NCBI GenBank assembly: GCA_012934845.2
Contig: WNNJ02001985.1
Span: forward strand, 55,356-119,355
DNA from: Pomphorhynchus laevis
Taxonomy: Eukaryota > Acanthocephala > Palaeacanthocephala > Echinorhynchida > Pomphorhynchidae
Reading direction: 5' to 3'
DNA length: 64,000 nucleotides
The notes beneath the pieces were generated by a model. It was not told the origin of the DNA and searched no databases. It worked only from the letters and a program-made list of their open reading frames with translations. Shown piece after piece: positions 1-10,713 of the stretch (positions are counted from its first letter, which is position 1; each line of letters begins with the position of its first letter). Made by a program: the position numbers and the translations under genes.

Positions 1-420
1 CATTGACAGGATCTAAAAACGTGATTCCATTTATATTGCACCCCGAATACAAAAGCTGAGTAGGCCAATTGTGCTTCCTTCTCCAATTCCCGTTTTAGAT
101 GCTCAACAAGAACCCTCCACGAGTCAACTCTATTTTCAACCCAATGCCGCTCAAAATCGCCGAATCATATTGGGCACCCCAGGACTTCAACACCATTTTT
201 CAACATTTGAATACCAACATCTTTGAAGGATGCATCAACAAAGTAATTGGATGGGTGAACCAGTATCTGACATTTTTGCTCGTTTATGAAGAATCCGTAT
301 TGTGGACCTATAGCTTTAACGTGCGCTAGGTACTCTAATATTTCTTGCTCTAACCATATACACGAAACATCATCGCATACCATCTCTGTTTTATGGACGG
401 GCATAATTTTTGAAGGCGAG
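1..420 (-). pseudogene. RLE-type reverse transcriptase fragment, running off the left edge
   Basis: On the minus strand, 404 to 165 reads through a segment with IGPQYGFFINEQKCQIL and EVLGCPI, the part of R2/NeSL-like reverse transcriptases just after the catalytic YxDD box. After a stop the same protein continues (ERHWVENRVDSWRVLVEHL, then LAYSAFVFGVQYKWNH). This follows the pattern of animal RLE-type elements, in which a 'GPKYGY..P.K' block and an 'AAYAAF.HG...KW' block come in that order. A CDD at the upstream end may be the remains of the catalytic box. It is a different subfamily from the copy at 34458-37586. The rest of the domain lies outside the window. Confidence 0.55.
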
Positions 421-463
421 TATCAACGGTATCGTTGCGGATGCAAAAGCAAGCATAGCCAAC

Positions 464-505
464 GGATCACCCTGGCTATGGGTGATCCATAGCCAGGGAT
501 CACCC
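464..505. repeat. Overlapping short inverted repeats
   Basis: Three overlapping hairpins lie here. GGATCACCC (464-472) pairs with GGGTGATCC (480-488). GGCTATGG pairs with CCATAGCC (474-494). GGGTGATCC also pairs with the next GGATCACCC (to 505). The block sits where the ORF1 fragment of the Jockey/I LINE stops, next to the RLE-type fragment. It may mark local duplication at a rearrangement junction. Confidence 0.5.
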
Positions 506-1650
506 ATAGCTATAGGTGCAGGGATAATGCCGCCACTAGTTTCATCCAGGGTCGGTACTTGCCCCTGGGCAATATCTTCATTTACCCCCTTTTTGCTCTT
601 GAGGAGCTTCCCGATCTTGATTGGGGGGACGGGATGGGCCGAGCCTTCCCCTTTTCTTCGATACGGGAATTATCGATGACGCTGGCACTAGGATTCGTGT
701 TAACAACCCCAATGGTTATCAGAATGAAGCTTTTTAGCCTCTTGTGTGAGGCTTCTATTTTTAGATCCACCATTTTAGTGATCTGAGAATCGTCCATCCG
801 CTGTGGACCGGCGATGTTTGAATATGAGGTGGATGTTTTGGTTTTGGACGGACGAACAAATTGAGCTTTGTAATCCTTAAACTTGAGGCAGGACCTGCGC
901 CAAGCCGGGTGGCTCTTTCCGCAGTTAGTACACGATGGGGGGGCTTGCAGGAGTCGTTGGAAGAAAGGGAAGAACATGTGGCGGATCCACACGAACCACA
1001 TGTGGGCGTCCCACTGCAGCTGGAGGCCCAGTGCCCCCATTTGTGACACCGTATGCAGTGGGGGTAGGTGTACTCGTCAATGTCCACAATCGAAAAGTGT
1101 AGATTAAATTGTATGAAAGGGTATGATGATGATTTAGAGAGAATTTCCGCTCTGTCAACAGAGGCGGAACAGAAACCTACCTGTATAGGGTTACCATCCC
1201 TACCCAGTATTTGTCGTAGATTGGAAACCTGGATTCTGTCCATGAGGACTTTTTTGCCTTCGTATTCTAACGAGCACGGAAGATTATTTATTTTTAATGA
1301 CGCCATAATAGGTTTAATAATTATATCCCCTTGTTCTTTGAGATTTTTTGAGAAGTAGTCAGAATAAGTAGTTAGTAGGTCTGAAGATACAAAGGAGATT
1401 TTAATCTCCACTGAAAAAAAATTTACTTCGTTGAAAAGAACTCTGTTCTTGTAAATTTTAGCAAAATCTCGTAAAAATGTATTGTATAACTGATCTTTAG
1501 CTATAGGTTTTGTAGGTTTAATGATGATTAAGTTCTTCATTTTCGGGATGGGGGAGTACCTCCCCAACATTTGATGAACACAAAACGTTACTGACCTTGG
1601 TAGTTGGAGTAATCGTTGTAGAAGAATCAAAACTCACCATTTTCTCTCCT
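480..1650 (-). pseudogene. Jockey/I-group LINE ORF1 (Gag-like), broken copy
   Basis: This matches block by block the intact ORF1 at 57687-58892. Shared blocks are LIIIKPTKPIAKDQLYNTF (compare LVIIRLLVPLERQNMFNVF), EIKISF, and YTYPHCIRCHKWGHWASSC, a CCHC zinc knuckle (C-x2-C-x4-H-x4-C). They are followed by further Cys pairs and CTNCGKSHPAWRRSC. The C-terminal VNEDIAQGQ (compare NEDIARGQ) is still readable near 560. The frame shifts between the second and third Cys clusters (near 1000) and near the start (around 1540). The protein would bind element RNA in the RNP. No ORF2 of this copy is present; it is cut off near 480. Confidence 0.75.
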
Positions 1651-1859
1651 TGGAAATTGTGAAAATTTGCATTAGAAATTGTAACCTTTGAAGCATGTTT
1701 TTTGCGCGTTTGCTGTTGCAACCATATAATAAACGATGAACGTACCATAAAACGTGCTGCAGCACATACCGGGGAAATTGCTTCAGCACGTTTCTTGTCA
1801 TTTACATAAACAATTTGTGTATTTAAAGTCATTGTCATTTTATGGTCTGCCGACCCCTA
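1651..1859. other. No gene seen
   Basis: Upstream flank of the broken LINE ORF1. It may hold the element's 5' UTR, but I see no motif that supports this. Confidence 0.4.
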
Positions 1860-2270
1860 TTATTTGCTCTTATGTTGGAGGGTGAGCCATATTGCCCAAT
1901 ATATTATTCTTGACAATATAGACAGACACTCGTGCAACTCTACAGATACTTTCATCTTACAATTTAGATCACCTCTGATTTCATATTTGGCCTTGGTTCT
2001 TGAACTTTTAAAGCATCGTGACTCTTTCATTTGAGTACAGCACTTGCATCTTTGACCGTAGCAAGTCATGCTGATGTTATATTCTGTATTACAAGTTTGA
2101 GTGTTCGAAATCATCTTGTGAATAGTCGATCCACCTCGATAAGCAATGATTGGCATCAAGACGCTCTGTCTGAGTATTGGTGGTAATTTTCCAATAACAG
2201 TGTTTAAGTCTTTCTGTATGTGCTGTATAGCTGGATGATAAGTCAGTTCACAAAATATTTGATTTTGTTT
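1860..2270 (-). pseudogene. Penelope-like element ORF fragment (C-terminal region)
   Basis: Reading down from about 2270 the minus strand gives LPPILRQSVLMPIIAYRGG, then CYGQRCKCCTQMKESRCF and YEIRGDLNCK. In Penelope-like elements the segment between the reverse transcriptase and the GIY-YIG endonuclease has this layout: a P...AYRR/KR.. stretch, then C-x4-C-x2-C, a 20-30 residue spacer, and a Cys shortly before the endonuclease. The endonuclease itself is not recognisable. The assignment rests on spacing and a few residues, so it is tentative. The PLE reverse-transcriptase start at the right edge and the PLE-type ends at 12790-13568 make the family plausible here. Confidence 0.4.
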
Positions 2271-2603
2271 TGTTTATGTCGAACGCATATTCATATTTGG
2301 GTTTAGTAACTCATTTCTATTTATTTGATCGACCATTCTGAGAGAGCAGCGGAGAAGAATCGGATCTTCGGAAGGCTGATGTAGTTTCGAAGAAGGACAA
2401 GTGCATCGTGGGCATCAAGTTTGCGTAACCAAGTTCCGGCACGGTACATCTCAATGAATGCAAGCTACAGAGCGTCGTCGATGCATCCTTGGTTTCCTAT
2501 CGGAGCTCCAAGTAAATTAGCCTTGTCTGACTCAAACATTTTTCAGTCTATAAGGACCTCTTAGATTCTCCGTTTATTCTCTTTTATTTATTAATATTTT
2601 ATA

Positions 2604-2950
2604 TTTCTAGCAGTATCAAAATTTGTAGAATCGAAGATTTAGAAATGTTACTATTTTTTGTTACATATTTTATATTGATTGTATATTTTTAAAATATTGT
2701 TTTTCTATCAGGATCAAATTTTAAGAATCCGTGATTTAGGAATTTTACTATTCCTTGTATTGTAATTTATATTGATTTTATATATTTATTAAGATTTAAT
2801 ATTCTACCAGAATCAAATTTTAAGAAACCAAGATTTAGAGATTTTACTATTTCTTGTATTATAATTTATATTGATTGTATATATTTATTAAAGTTTTATT
2901 TTTCTAGCAGGATTTAATTTTAAAAAACGAAGATTAAAATCACGATATTT
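2604..2950. repeat. Tandem repeat, unit about 99 bp, 3.5 copies
   Basis: Copies start at 2604, 2702, 2801 and 2901 with a TTTCTAGCAG-like anchor, so the periods are 98, 99 and 100 bp. Each unit continues with an AATTTTAAGAA..GATTTAG block and a TTTTACTATTTCTTGTAT block, then an AT-rich spacer. The last copy is partial. Divergence between copies is moderate, so the array is not recent. There is no coding capacity. Confidence 0.8.
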
Positions 2951-3269
2951 CTGTGTCATGTTAAATCATAATCATTTTACTGAAAAAATTGATTTAATAT
3001 CAATACATAGACATTATAGAAATATTTCAAGGGAGATCAATGAAATTTATTACGGGCTCGCAATTCTGCATCCTCTTCTCGATACATGATTAGTTGCCTC
3101 GTTGAACGACCACATTTAGTCTTGGGAATAGAAAGGATGCCGATCGTCGATCGTCGGATCGCCTGCCACGTTTATCCAGAAATTTGGTGGTGTACGGGCC
3201 GATCGCACCTAAGGACTATATTTAACCGGTTCGAGAACATAAGTCCTTTAGTCGAGACGTACATATTTT
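2951..3269. other. No gene seen
   Basis: Mostly AT-rich. The stretch from about 3060 is richer in G+C (GATCGTCGATCGTCGGATC at 3141-3159) and probably belongs to the 3' part of the RLE-type element that follows on the minus strand, but no protein motif is readable. Confidence 0.35.
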
Positions 3270-4830
3270 TCGTTTTTTTTTAAGTCGGCTCCACCCGACT
3301 TGGGAAACCGGCTATCACTAGAGCCATGTTGATAATTCCGTTCACCTCGCTGTGACGGCTATGACGAGACATGTTGCGTGGGCAGTCAAGGCCATGTGCG
3401 TCCGAAACAGTAGTCGTTACGCCGCATTTACTAGTATAGAGCTGAACGAAACAAATTTTAAGCCTCAGTACTATTGAGAAGCTACGGTCGTTCATTATTG
3501 TTCCCACTTCGGTAATGAGTAGCGCCTTGAGAAAATCTCTAGAATGTGGTGAAGCAGCGGCTAAGATAGGGCTCTGTTTTCAGAAAAGAGCTTACTTAAT
3601 AGAAGGTCACGTTGACGTTTTTTATAATCTTGGTGAGACCATCGTATTTGGGATAGATTTTCCAATGGCATCTCACTCGACGTTAAAGTCCAGCAAAGTT
3701 AATGAGCAATTCCTGCGCTTATCCCATCGAGAAAGGGTCTCCTAAAATCGCACAAGAGAGTTTGTTAGTAGACATTCGGGAGGAAATGTACGCAGGGAGT
3801 GAAGTGTTTCGAATTGTGCAAATGCCGATTCCGCCATGCTTAACGGGAAGAATTGCTTGTTCCCATGCACTATCGTTCATGAGCATGTTGATGACCGATT
3901 GAAAAGTATCGCGAAACGTTTCATCGTATGCATTTGAGGAATCATCAAAGAAACACGAAATATATCGTAAAAGATACGTAAGCTTAGGAATATTGTAACA
4001 CTTTCTTAAAAGAAAAGTAGCATCCTGCCTGGAGAATTTTGTCAGACACGTACTGACTAATTTTAACTGGCGATAAAACTATCCAGATGCTCACTTACAG
4101 ATTCAACTGAGTCAATTGGTGATCCCAGTAATGTTATATTTTCATGATCAATTACAATCCACTCGTGCAGCTTGTATAACAAGGCGTCTTTTGTACCTTG
4201 ATCCTTTGCAATTATCTTGCACTTCGATGGTTAAGCTCCTAACCAAGATTTCCCTCGGGAACTGAATAAGGTGAATATCGGTTAGAATATCTTCTATTAG
4301 CCCGCCCAATATACAATCATGCATATACCAGACCCAAAAAGGAGATTTTCCCCGCTTAGCGATTTCATTGATTGTGAGCGAAAATAGAAAGGGACCCATC
4401 GGATCTCCATGTTGAACACTTTTCAGTGAGTCTATAGTGTGTTCTTCGCGGAAAAGGCACGATGGGCTACTGTAGCAAATATTGACAAATCAGCTCTACT
4501 CAGGCAGTTAATGGCATTAGAGAAATCTAATTTTACCATGGCATAGCATGGCATGACATAATGCTGTAGAAAATATATGGCAGCATGTACGGTGGCCTCA
4601 GCGCCGCCCGAATCACCTACACCTAATTAATGTGGCACAAAATCGTTAATTAATAGGTCACCTGCGTGACGAGCAGCAAGTTTACCTGCAAGTCGACGAA
4701 GCGAGCATCTGATAGCTATGGGACTTATCCGGCTTGTTTGACAATGCGTCTTTTGTACTTAGGCCCTTTGCTATTATCTCTCACTTCGATGGGTTGAGCT
4801 CCTATCCGCGGGATGGATTTCTCGCACTTC
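3270..4830 (-). pseudogene. RLE-type (R2/NeSL-like) retroelement ORF, heavily degraded
   Basis: Minus strand, upstream to downstream. PIAIRCSLRRLAGKLAARHAG and GDSGGAEATVHAAIYFLQHY near 4720-4570 are early RT motifs. MVKLDFSNAINCL (4545-4500) is motif A. GDPMGPFLFSL near 4390 is motif B, and VWYMHDCILGG near 4320 is the YxDD-box region. ENITLLGSPIDSVESV lies near 4110, and LPVKHGGIGI near 3845. GLDCPRNMSRHSRHSEVN near 3390 is the family's Cys/His segment ahead of the endonuclease domain. The pieces fall in several frames with stops between them. The same element type is nearly intact at 34458-37586. There is no sign of current coding use. Confidence 0.7.
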
Positions 4831-4840
4831 GATGAGCTGA
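4735..4840 (-). repeat. Duplicated internal piece of the RLE-type element
   Basis: This segment repeats, with changes, the one at about 4175-4255 (both carry GCGTCTTTTGTAC and CACTTCGATGG). In protein terms it encodes the PSK.EIIAK..STKDAL stretch, which belongs downstream of the YxDD box. Yet it lies immediately upstream of the first RT motif. The element has therefore been rearranged, or two copies are joined here. Confidence 0.5.
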
Positions 4841-5264
4841 TTTTCCATGGTGTGGAAAATCAACATTTTTATTAAAATAATCAAATAGAGTTTTGAACTT
4901 TTCTTTTTTCTTTCAATCATTGATTTTCATCTCTAAGTTCTTCAATAGATTGTATTATTGAAGAACTATTCTATTATTACAATAGATTCTATTATTTATA
5001 TTATTATATAATATTCTATTATTTCTATTTTCTCTTTAACCGTTGATCTCTTGGTTATTGGTTTCGGTTGTTTTTTACTATTTCAGGCTAAATTATTTTA
5101 TGGAAAATAAAGCGAGGTGCAAAATTATCCGAGGTGCAAAATTATCCGAGGACGACTGTATTTAGTAGGTTTATAATTAAAAACTTAAACACAATATCAT
5201 TTGATAGTATCAAATATTCACTTTACGAAAACATACATTTGAAATATATTAAATAAAATATATT
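4841..5264. other. AT-rich flank, no gene seen
   Basis: Low-complexity ATT-rich DNA with short repeats such as ATTCTATTATT (4965-5030). It ends in ATATT immediately before the 5' LTR of the Gypsy element, which is one copy of its target-site duplication. Confidence 0.45.
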
Positions 5265-5480
5265 TGTGGCAGCAGCTGTGCGCAACTCATTGAACGAGTA
5301 GCCACTCAGGATAAAAGATGCCGCTGAACATTAAAGTGTGAATGAAACCATGTTCGTATAGAAGCTGGTGATAAAAGGTACCGGAAACTGAACACTATTG
5401 TGAACCCTATAAAAGTGAAACGGTGGTGCTTTATGAGAAGAAAACTACCTGAAGTGTTTGGCGTTAAATAATTGTAGTCA
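5265..5480 (+). repeat. 5' LTR of the Gypsy element
   Basis: Starts TGTGGCAGCAGCTGTGCGC and shares its length up to AATAATTG with the 3' LTR. The exact 3' boundary is uncertain by about six bases (5474-5480), because the last bases differ between the two LTRs. A CCTATAAAAG box at about 5406-5415 is a reasonable core promoter within the LTR. Confidence 0.8.
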
Positions 5481-6380
5481 TGACAACAGGCGACGAGGAT
5501 GTTTCACTCAAAAACATTTTGCAGCATCAAAATCGGCTGCTAGAATGGCTTATCGGACAAAGCAGTGGAACAGCTACGGTTGCAGAACATATTCCGATCT
5601 CAGTCTATAGACAAACAATTTACAAAGAATATCGAATCATGGTCGAATTATGCCGAGCAACTTGAACATCACTTTAAATCGCAAGGTGTTGAGAAGGACG
5701 TACAAAAGAAACAATTCTTGCTTTATTGGGTAGGTCCTGAAAGCTATCAACTGATAAATCAATTGAATGCAGGCCAGACTATAGAGGATGTGTCATTCGC
5801 CCAGATACTACAATTACTCACTGAACATTTAGTGAAACCTACCCATGCAATAGCCTCACGGTATGATTTCATGCAATGTACAACGAATGAAAATGAAAAG
5901 TATAGTGAACGGTTGGCTAGATTAAAAGAGAAGGCACGTAACTGCCACTTTTACAATCAGACGATTTTCACTGAGAAGCAGGCAATCGACGATCGGATAA
6001 AATATCATATTGTTATGAATATACCACATTCAAGCGTCCGAAACTCTTCACTTCAGATGGATTCCCCTACGCTTGATGAAGTTTTGAGAGTATGCAATAC
6101 TCATGAGTTAATTCAGAGTAGAAATAGAATAATGTCGTCCAAGGATCAGGAAGGACAAGTTGAAGCACTTCGCAGCAAGCAAGAAATAGAAGAGATCAAC
6201 GCACTTAGAAAGAATGCCGATATTCAACCCAGGTCTTTCTATAGAAATCAGTCAAGGCCAATATATAGAGATACATGTCAACGATATGGAAGACGTCATG
6301 ATGGTCAACTAGTGTGTCCAGCAAGAAATAAGAATTGTTTACGCTGTGGCCGAAGGGGTCACTTTCGTGACCTATAATCA
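5480..6380 (+). pseudogene. Gag-like region of the Gypsy fossil
   Basis: Encodes a Gag-type protein of the arthropod/worm Gypsy kind. A helical capsid-like stretch (YAEQLEHHFKSQGVEKD, then LLTEHLVKP) is followed by a basic linker. It ends in a zinc knuckle with ARNKNCLRCGRRGHF, of which the CxxC..GH part is visible. Boundaries are approximate. Part of the fossil described at 5265-10326. Confidence 0.7.
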
Positions 6381-7971
6381 AGATAAGAATTAATAATAAG
6401 CTCATCAACATGGAATTCGACACAGGCGCAAGTGTTTTAATACCTCCGAAACGTATTTGGTCCGAGATAGGGAAATCCAGGTAATATCCATCACATGCCC
6501 TGAAAACATATGGCGAACATGTTCTAGACGCTATCGGATCATGTAAAGTTATGGCAACTCTCAACGAACGATTACAGATTTTATGGGTAACTGTATTGGA
6601 TACAGTGGGTCAACCTCTTTTCGGCAGAACGTGGATAAGTGCCTTCAATATAGAGTGGCCTAACTTTATAACTCATGCAAATTCCTTCGAGTACAATTCG
6701 AAACAGTTAGAATCGATAGAACTGATTGAGTTTACTTTGAACAATGACCATAAAATTCGAGATCTATTAGACTGTTATTCCGGATTATTTAAGCCTAGCA
6801 CCACTTGCGTAAAGAATTTCGAGGTCAAGTTAACTTTGAATGCCGATGCAATTCCGCAGTGTTGGAGAAGTCGCCGGGTTCCTTTTGCTATGCGTAAAGC
6901 AGTTGAAACAGAATTGAATAGGCAACTGAAACTAGGAATTATAGGACAGGTTGATACAGTGCGTGAACATGTAGATTGGGATGCACCTGTTGTGATTGTT
7001 CGTAAACCAGATGGCTCGGTTCGTATTTGTGGCGACTTCCGAGTTACAATAAATCTGAATTTACGACTGAATACGTACATCTTACCTACATTTGATGACG
7101 TTATGGCGAAGATATTAGGCGGTGAATTATATTCAATCTTAGATATAAAAGATGCGTATCTTCAGCTCGGAGTCGAATGAGAATCACGACAATATCTCAC
7201 AATATCTACGCATAAGGGATATTTTCGGTATAAAAGGATGCCATTCGGTATTAATACCGCTCTAATTGTATTTCAACGTTACATTGATGGAGTATTAAAG
7301 GATCTTTCGAAGGGAGCTGAGTATTTGGATGACATCGTGGTGACAGGCAAGGCAATTCATGAACATATAGAAAACTTAAGAGAGGTATTAGATCGGCTAC
7401 ATAGAGCAGGATTGAAGGTTAAACGCGAAAAATGTAAATTTCTACAAGAAATTGAATTCCTGGGACACACACTGTATAAAGATACGATTCAAGCATGCCC
7501 CGCAAAAATTGAAGCTATTCAAAGAATGCCAATTCCAACAACGAAGACTGAACTACAATCCTTCGTAGGTGCTGTAAACCATTTGAACAGATACATTCCA
7601 AATTTGCAACATAAGTGTAAATTATTATACGAGCTTAGTGGACGAAAATCTAGCTGGAACTGGACGGATACTCATAATGCATGTTTTTCCGAAATTAAAC
7701 AAGCATTAATGGATGCACGAATTTTGAAAAACTTTGACATGCATAGAATGGTTCATTTAGCATGCGACGCAAGTGAAAAGGGCGTTGGAGCGGTATTGTT
7801 TCAAGAAGACAATAATAATGATTGGAGACCAGTAGCGAATGCCTCCAGAACTCTCAAATCAAACGAACAGAACTATTAACAAATTGAAAAGGAGGGTCTC
7901 GCCATCATATTCGCCGTAAACAAATTTCACCTATTTATTGCATGTAGAGAATTTACTATGTGGACATAAAC

Positions 7972-7976
<5 letters not shown>

Positions 7977-8050
<74 letters not shown>
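7977..8050. repeat. (AT)n microsatellite
   Basis: Thirty-seven uninterrupted AT dinucleotides at the left edge of the DNA inserted into the Gypsy fossil. It either arose with the insertion or was its target. Confidence 0.9.
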
Positions 8051-8053
<3 letters not shown>

Positions 8054-8636
8054 TATGTTTTCCTCATGAAGAGGCATAAACACCAGGCAGCATTCTATAT
8101 ATCCTCATCAGACTAAGAAATAGAACCGAATTATTCTCGCAATATTCAAAGTCGCTACGTATGCCCAGTCATCCTATGTGTGACGACAAACTTCAACAAC
8201 GGTATACGCGTTTCGCTCTAACGGAGCTCATCAGTACCGTGATTCTATAATCATCTATAGGCACCTTACACACGCTTAAACAGTGTTTATAGCTCGAAAA
8301 ACAGAACTACCTTAATCTGAATCATCGGAGGAAATTTAGCATAAGCTCTGTGCATGGCAGTGACTATTACGGTTTAACCATGCATCAGGCACTAAATTCT
8401 TTTTAATAGAAATGCTGTTTAACAGGGACACTTAAAAGTGTGCAAATATATAAAATATAATTTGTTGTTACACCTGCCCTGGACACTCACTGGTGTACTC
8501 ATAAATATATCACTGTTTTCCTCATGAAGAGGCATAAACACCAGGCAGCATTCTATATATCCTCATCAGACTAAGAAATAGAACGAGGATAATTACAATT
8601 AAGAATGAATAATTACAATTATTCATTGTAATTATA
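8051..8636 (-). mobile_element. Hammerhead-bearing small repeat (retrozyme-like), about 1.2 units
   Basis: A block of about 75 bp (8051-8126) returns in the same orientation at 8511-8584, so the insert is one unit of about 458 bp plus the start of a second. The unit has no ORF. Its minus strand holds a complete minimal hammerhead ribozyme (8199-8240). Non-coding repeats of a few hundred bp in one-plus-partial tandem copies with a type I hammerhead are the published layout of animal retrozymes and of Penelope-like terminal repeats. Orientation is set by the ribozyme. A short AT-rich palindromic stretch (8588-8636) separates it from the resuming Gypsy sequence. Confidence 0.6.
8199..8240 (-). 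ncRNA. Minimal type I hammerhead ribozyme
   Basis: Read from 8240 down on the minus strand. ACGGTA (stem I, 8240-8235) is followed by CTGATGA (8234-8228). Stem II is GCTC (8227-8224) with loop CGTTA and GAGC (8218-8215). GAAA follows at 8214-8211. Stem III is a 3-bp fold of ACGCGT (8211-8206) with no loop. A8205 is the cleavage-site base, so cutting would fall between 8205 and 8204. TACCGT (8204-8199) closes stem I with six pairs. Every conserved core base is present. Known Penelope-like and retrozyme hammerheads also have a very short stem III and are thought to act as dimers. No experiment supports activity here. Confidence 0.75.
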
Positions 8637-8900
8637 TATGGAAGTACACGCACTCTAAATAAAATGACTAATCAGCATTTGGTTAGGTGGGCATTGATAA
8701 TATCTCAATATTCTTACACACTCAAGTATTTGTCGGTTAAAGAAAATTCTATCGCTGACATTTTATCAAGATTACCGATAGACAACGACAATGAGACTTC
8801 TGACGGTAGGGAAATACATCTCATTCAGGATCATAATGCATCTAATATCATTTTGAAGCCCGATAAAATCAGAAAAGAAAGTGCACATGACGATTAAATT

Positions 8901-9060
8901 CTTCCAATAAAGAGATACAAAGAAAGCGGATGGCCAAAACAGATAGATCAAATCACCTCAACATACTATTCTAGGTTTAATGAATTATTATACGAGAACG
9001 ACATTTTGTTATGGTTGTAATGCATCAGAATCCCGAAAAGCTTGGGAACTAAAGCATTAG
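8901..9060 (+). other. Gypsy spacer between RNase H and integrase
   Basis: Residual Gypsy polyprotein sequence without a named motif, leading into the integrase region. Confidence 0.4.
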
Positions 9061-9840
9061 ATACTTTGCATATCGGGCATCCCATAGTTTCATCTATGAA
9101 GAATCTCGCACGCAATTATTGTTGGTGGCCCACCATAAGTAATGACATTGATCATTTTGTGAGGGGGTGTTCCTTATGTCTAACACATCGACCGACACCA
9201 GCACATCAGCCATTAAATTAATGGGATATTCCTAGTAGATCATGGATTCGGTTACATGTTGATTTCCCTGGACCAATTGGAGGGCAAATGTATCTTGCAG
9301 TAATTGACACGTACAGTCAATGACCAGAAATCGTAGAAGTTCGTAATACATCCGCAAATGAAACAAGTCAGAAATTGAGAGAGACGTTTGCTCGATTAGG
9401 AATCCCAGAAGAAATAGTATCCGACAATGGGCCACAATTTCAATCAAGCGAATTTCATACTTTTTGTAACACAAACGGGGTACGACATATCAGATACTCT
9501 CCGTATCATCCCCAGACTAATGGTCTGGTTGAAAGATTTATAGAAACATTCAAAAGAAGCTGTGAGTTGTTTAGCAAAAGTATCCATCGGTCTCTATCAA
9601 TTTTGCAATTCCTAATGACCTATAGAAATGCTCTGCATTCCAGCACAGGAAAGTGTCCTTCTGAATTAATATATGGGAGAAGACGGCAGACTATATGGGA
9701 TCGTTTTAGACCAACTGTTGAATCATCAGTTAAGCCAAACCGTGAGAAGCAAAAGGAACGTCATGACCAAAGCGCTAAACTTCGTTGGCTAGAGAATGAA
9801 CAATCAGTTTGGATACGAAATCCACGGACATCAGAATAAA
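9060..9840 (+). pseudogene. Integrase region of the Gypsy fossil
   Basis: An HxxxH..CxxC-type zinc region (HIGHP near 9080, CSLCLTH near 9180) precedes the catalytic core. The core includes WIRLHVDFPGPIGGQMYLAV, with its first Asp. Then come IPEEIVSDNGPQFQSSEF, with the second Asp, and SPYHPQTNGLVERF, with the Glu. A C-terminal stretch typical of Gypsy integrases (TGKCPSELIYGR) follows. Boundaries are approximate. Confidence 0.8.
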
Positions 9841-10113
9841 ATCATGGACGTATAGCTGGTAGAACAGGTTGTGGTTCATATATAGTATCCACAGAAGGGG
9901 GAGTTGAGACGAAGACATGCCGATGATCTACGTCGAGCGCAAAGTCCTGAAGTAGATGATGTTGTAAAGAACCGACCATAAGGGGGGACACAATGTGTTT
10001 GCACAGTTGACGACGGAACCAGCTAATCAGGAAAATGTGTTACGAAGGAGCGACCGGACTATAAGAGCCCCTGCAAGATATTATGAACTTGCAGATGACA
10101 GGGAAAGGAGGGA

Positions 10114-10326
10114 TGTGACAGCAGCTGTGCGCAACTCATTAAACGAGTAGCCACTCAGGATAAAAGATGCCGCTGAACATTAAAGTGTGAATGAAACCAT
10201 GTTCGTATAGAAGCTGGTGATAAAAGGTACCGGAAACTGAACACTATTGTGAACCCTATAAAAGTGAAACGGTGGTGCTTTATGAGAATAAAACTACCTG
10301 AAGTGATTGGCGTTTAATAATTGACA
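10114..10326 (+). repeat. 3' LTR of the Gypsy element
   Basis: Begins TGTGACAGCAGCTGTGCGC after a purine-rich tract (GGGAAAGGAGGGA, 10101-10113), the expected polypurine tract. It ends TTGACA, and ATATT follows. It differs from the 5' LTR at only a handful of positions. Confidence 0.85.
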
Positions 10327-10713
10327 ATATTTATATACAATATTAATTAATATTATATGTATATCGTCTAAAGCCACAGAGGATGATATCGTATTGTTAG
10401 TAAAAATATAATTAGCACTAAAATAGTGCATTAACTTTTGTATATTTTTCAGTACATAGTATTTTTCTTAATTGCTAAAGTCGGTTTTATTACATAGAGA
10501 AACTTTAATATTTAATGTTTAGCATTTCCTCGTCGCTAAATATGTTTATGTGAATGAAAGCATTTAAATTTTATAGACAAAAGCTTTAAATTACGATGTT
10601 TTAAATCTTTTATTCGCATACAATACTTTTCCGAAATTTATTTAAGTATTTCTTAAAATATCAATATAATACCAATATATAGAATATATAATAGCGACAT
10701 ATAACATATAATA
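10327..10713. other. AT-rich spacer, no gene seen
   Basis: No motif recognised. It ends in ATAGCGACA-type repeats that lead into the 364-bp array. Confidence 0.4.

Larger units (their letters stand above)
6380..8900 (+). pseudogene. Protease, reverse transcriptase and RNase H region of the Gypsy fossil
   Basis: A protease active-site stretch (EFDTGASVL) comes first. Then follow RT motifs: KPDGSVRICGDFRVTIN, SILDIKDAYLQL, RMPFGINTA, EYLDDIVVTG (catalytic YxDD) and IEFLGHTL. The RNase H start (MVHLACDASEKGVGAVLFQ) lies near 7750 and its end (YLSVKENSIADILSRLP) near 8730. The foreign insertion of 7977-8636 lies between those last two blocks. Boundaries are approximate. Confidence 0.8.
5265..10326 (+). 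mobile_element. Gypsy-type LTR retrotransposon fossil
   Basis: A plus-strand element bounded by two LTRs of about 210 bp that begin TGTG and are close to 97% identical by eye. Both flanks carry ATATT (5260-5264 and 10327-10331), a plausible 5-bp target-site duplication. The internal order is Gag-like, protease, reverse transcriptase/RNase H, integrase, which is the Gypsy order. About 660 bp at 7977-8636 is foreign DNA inserted into the RNase H region. The coding region is broken, with several interruptions. Near-identical LTRs suggest a fairly young insertion in evolutionary terms. Confidence 0.85.

Noticed and set aside
8051-8126. CTGATGAGG on the minus strand of the 75-bp direct repeats as another hammerhead
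   Set aside because: No GAAA with a matching stem II end and no cleavage triplet in position. The only downstream candidate (GAGGAAAAC) has the wrong closing base.
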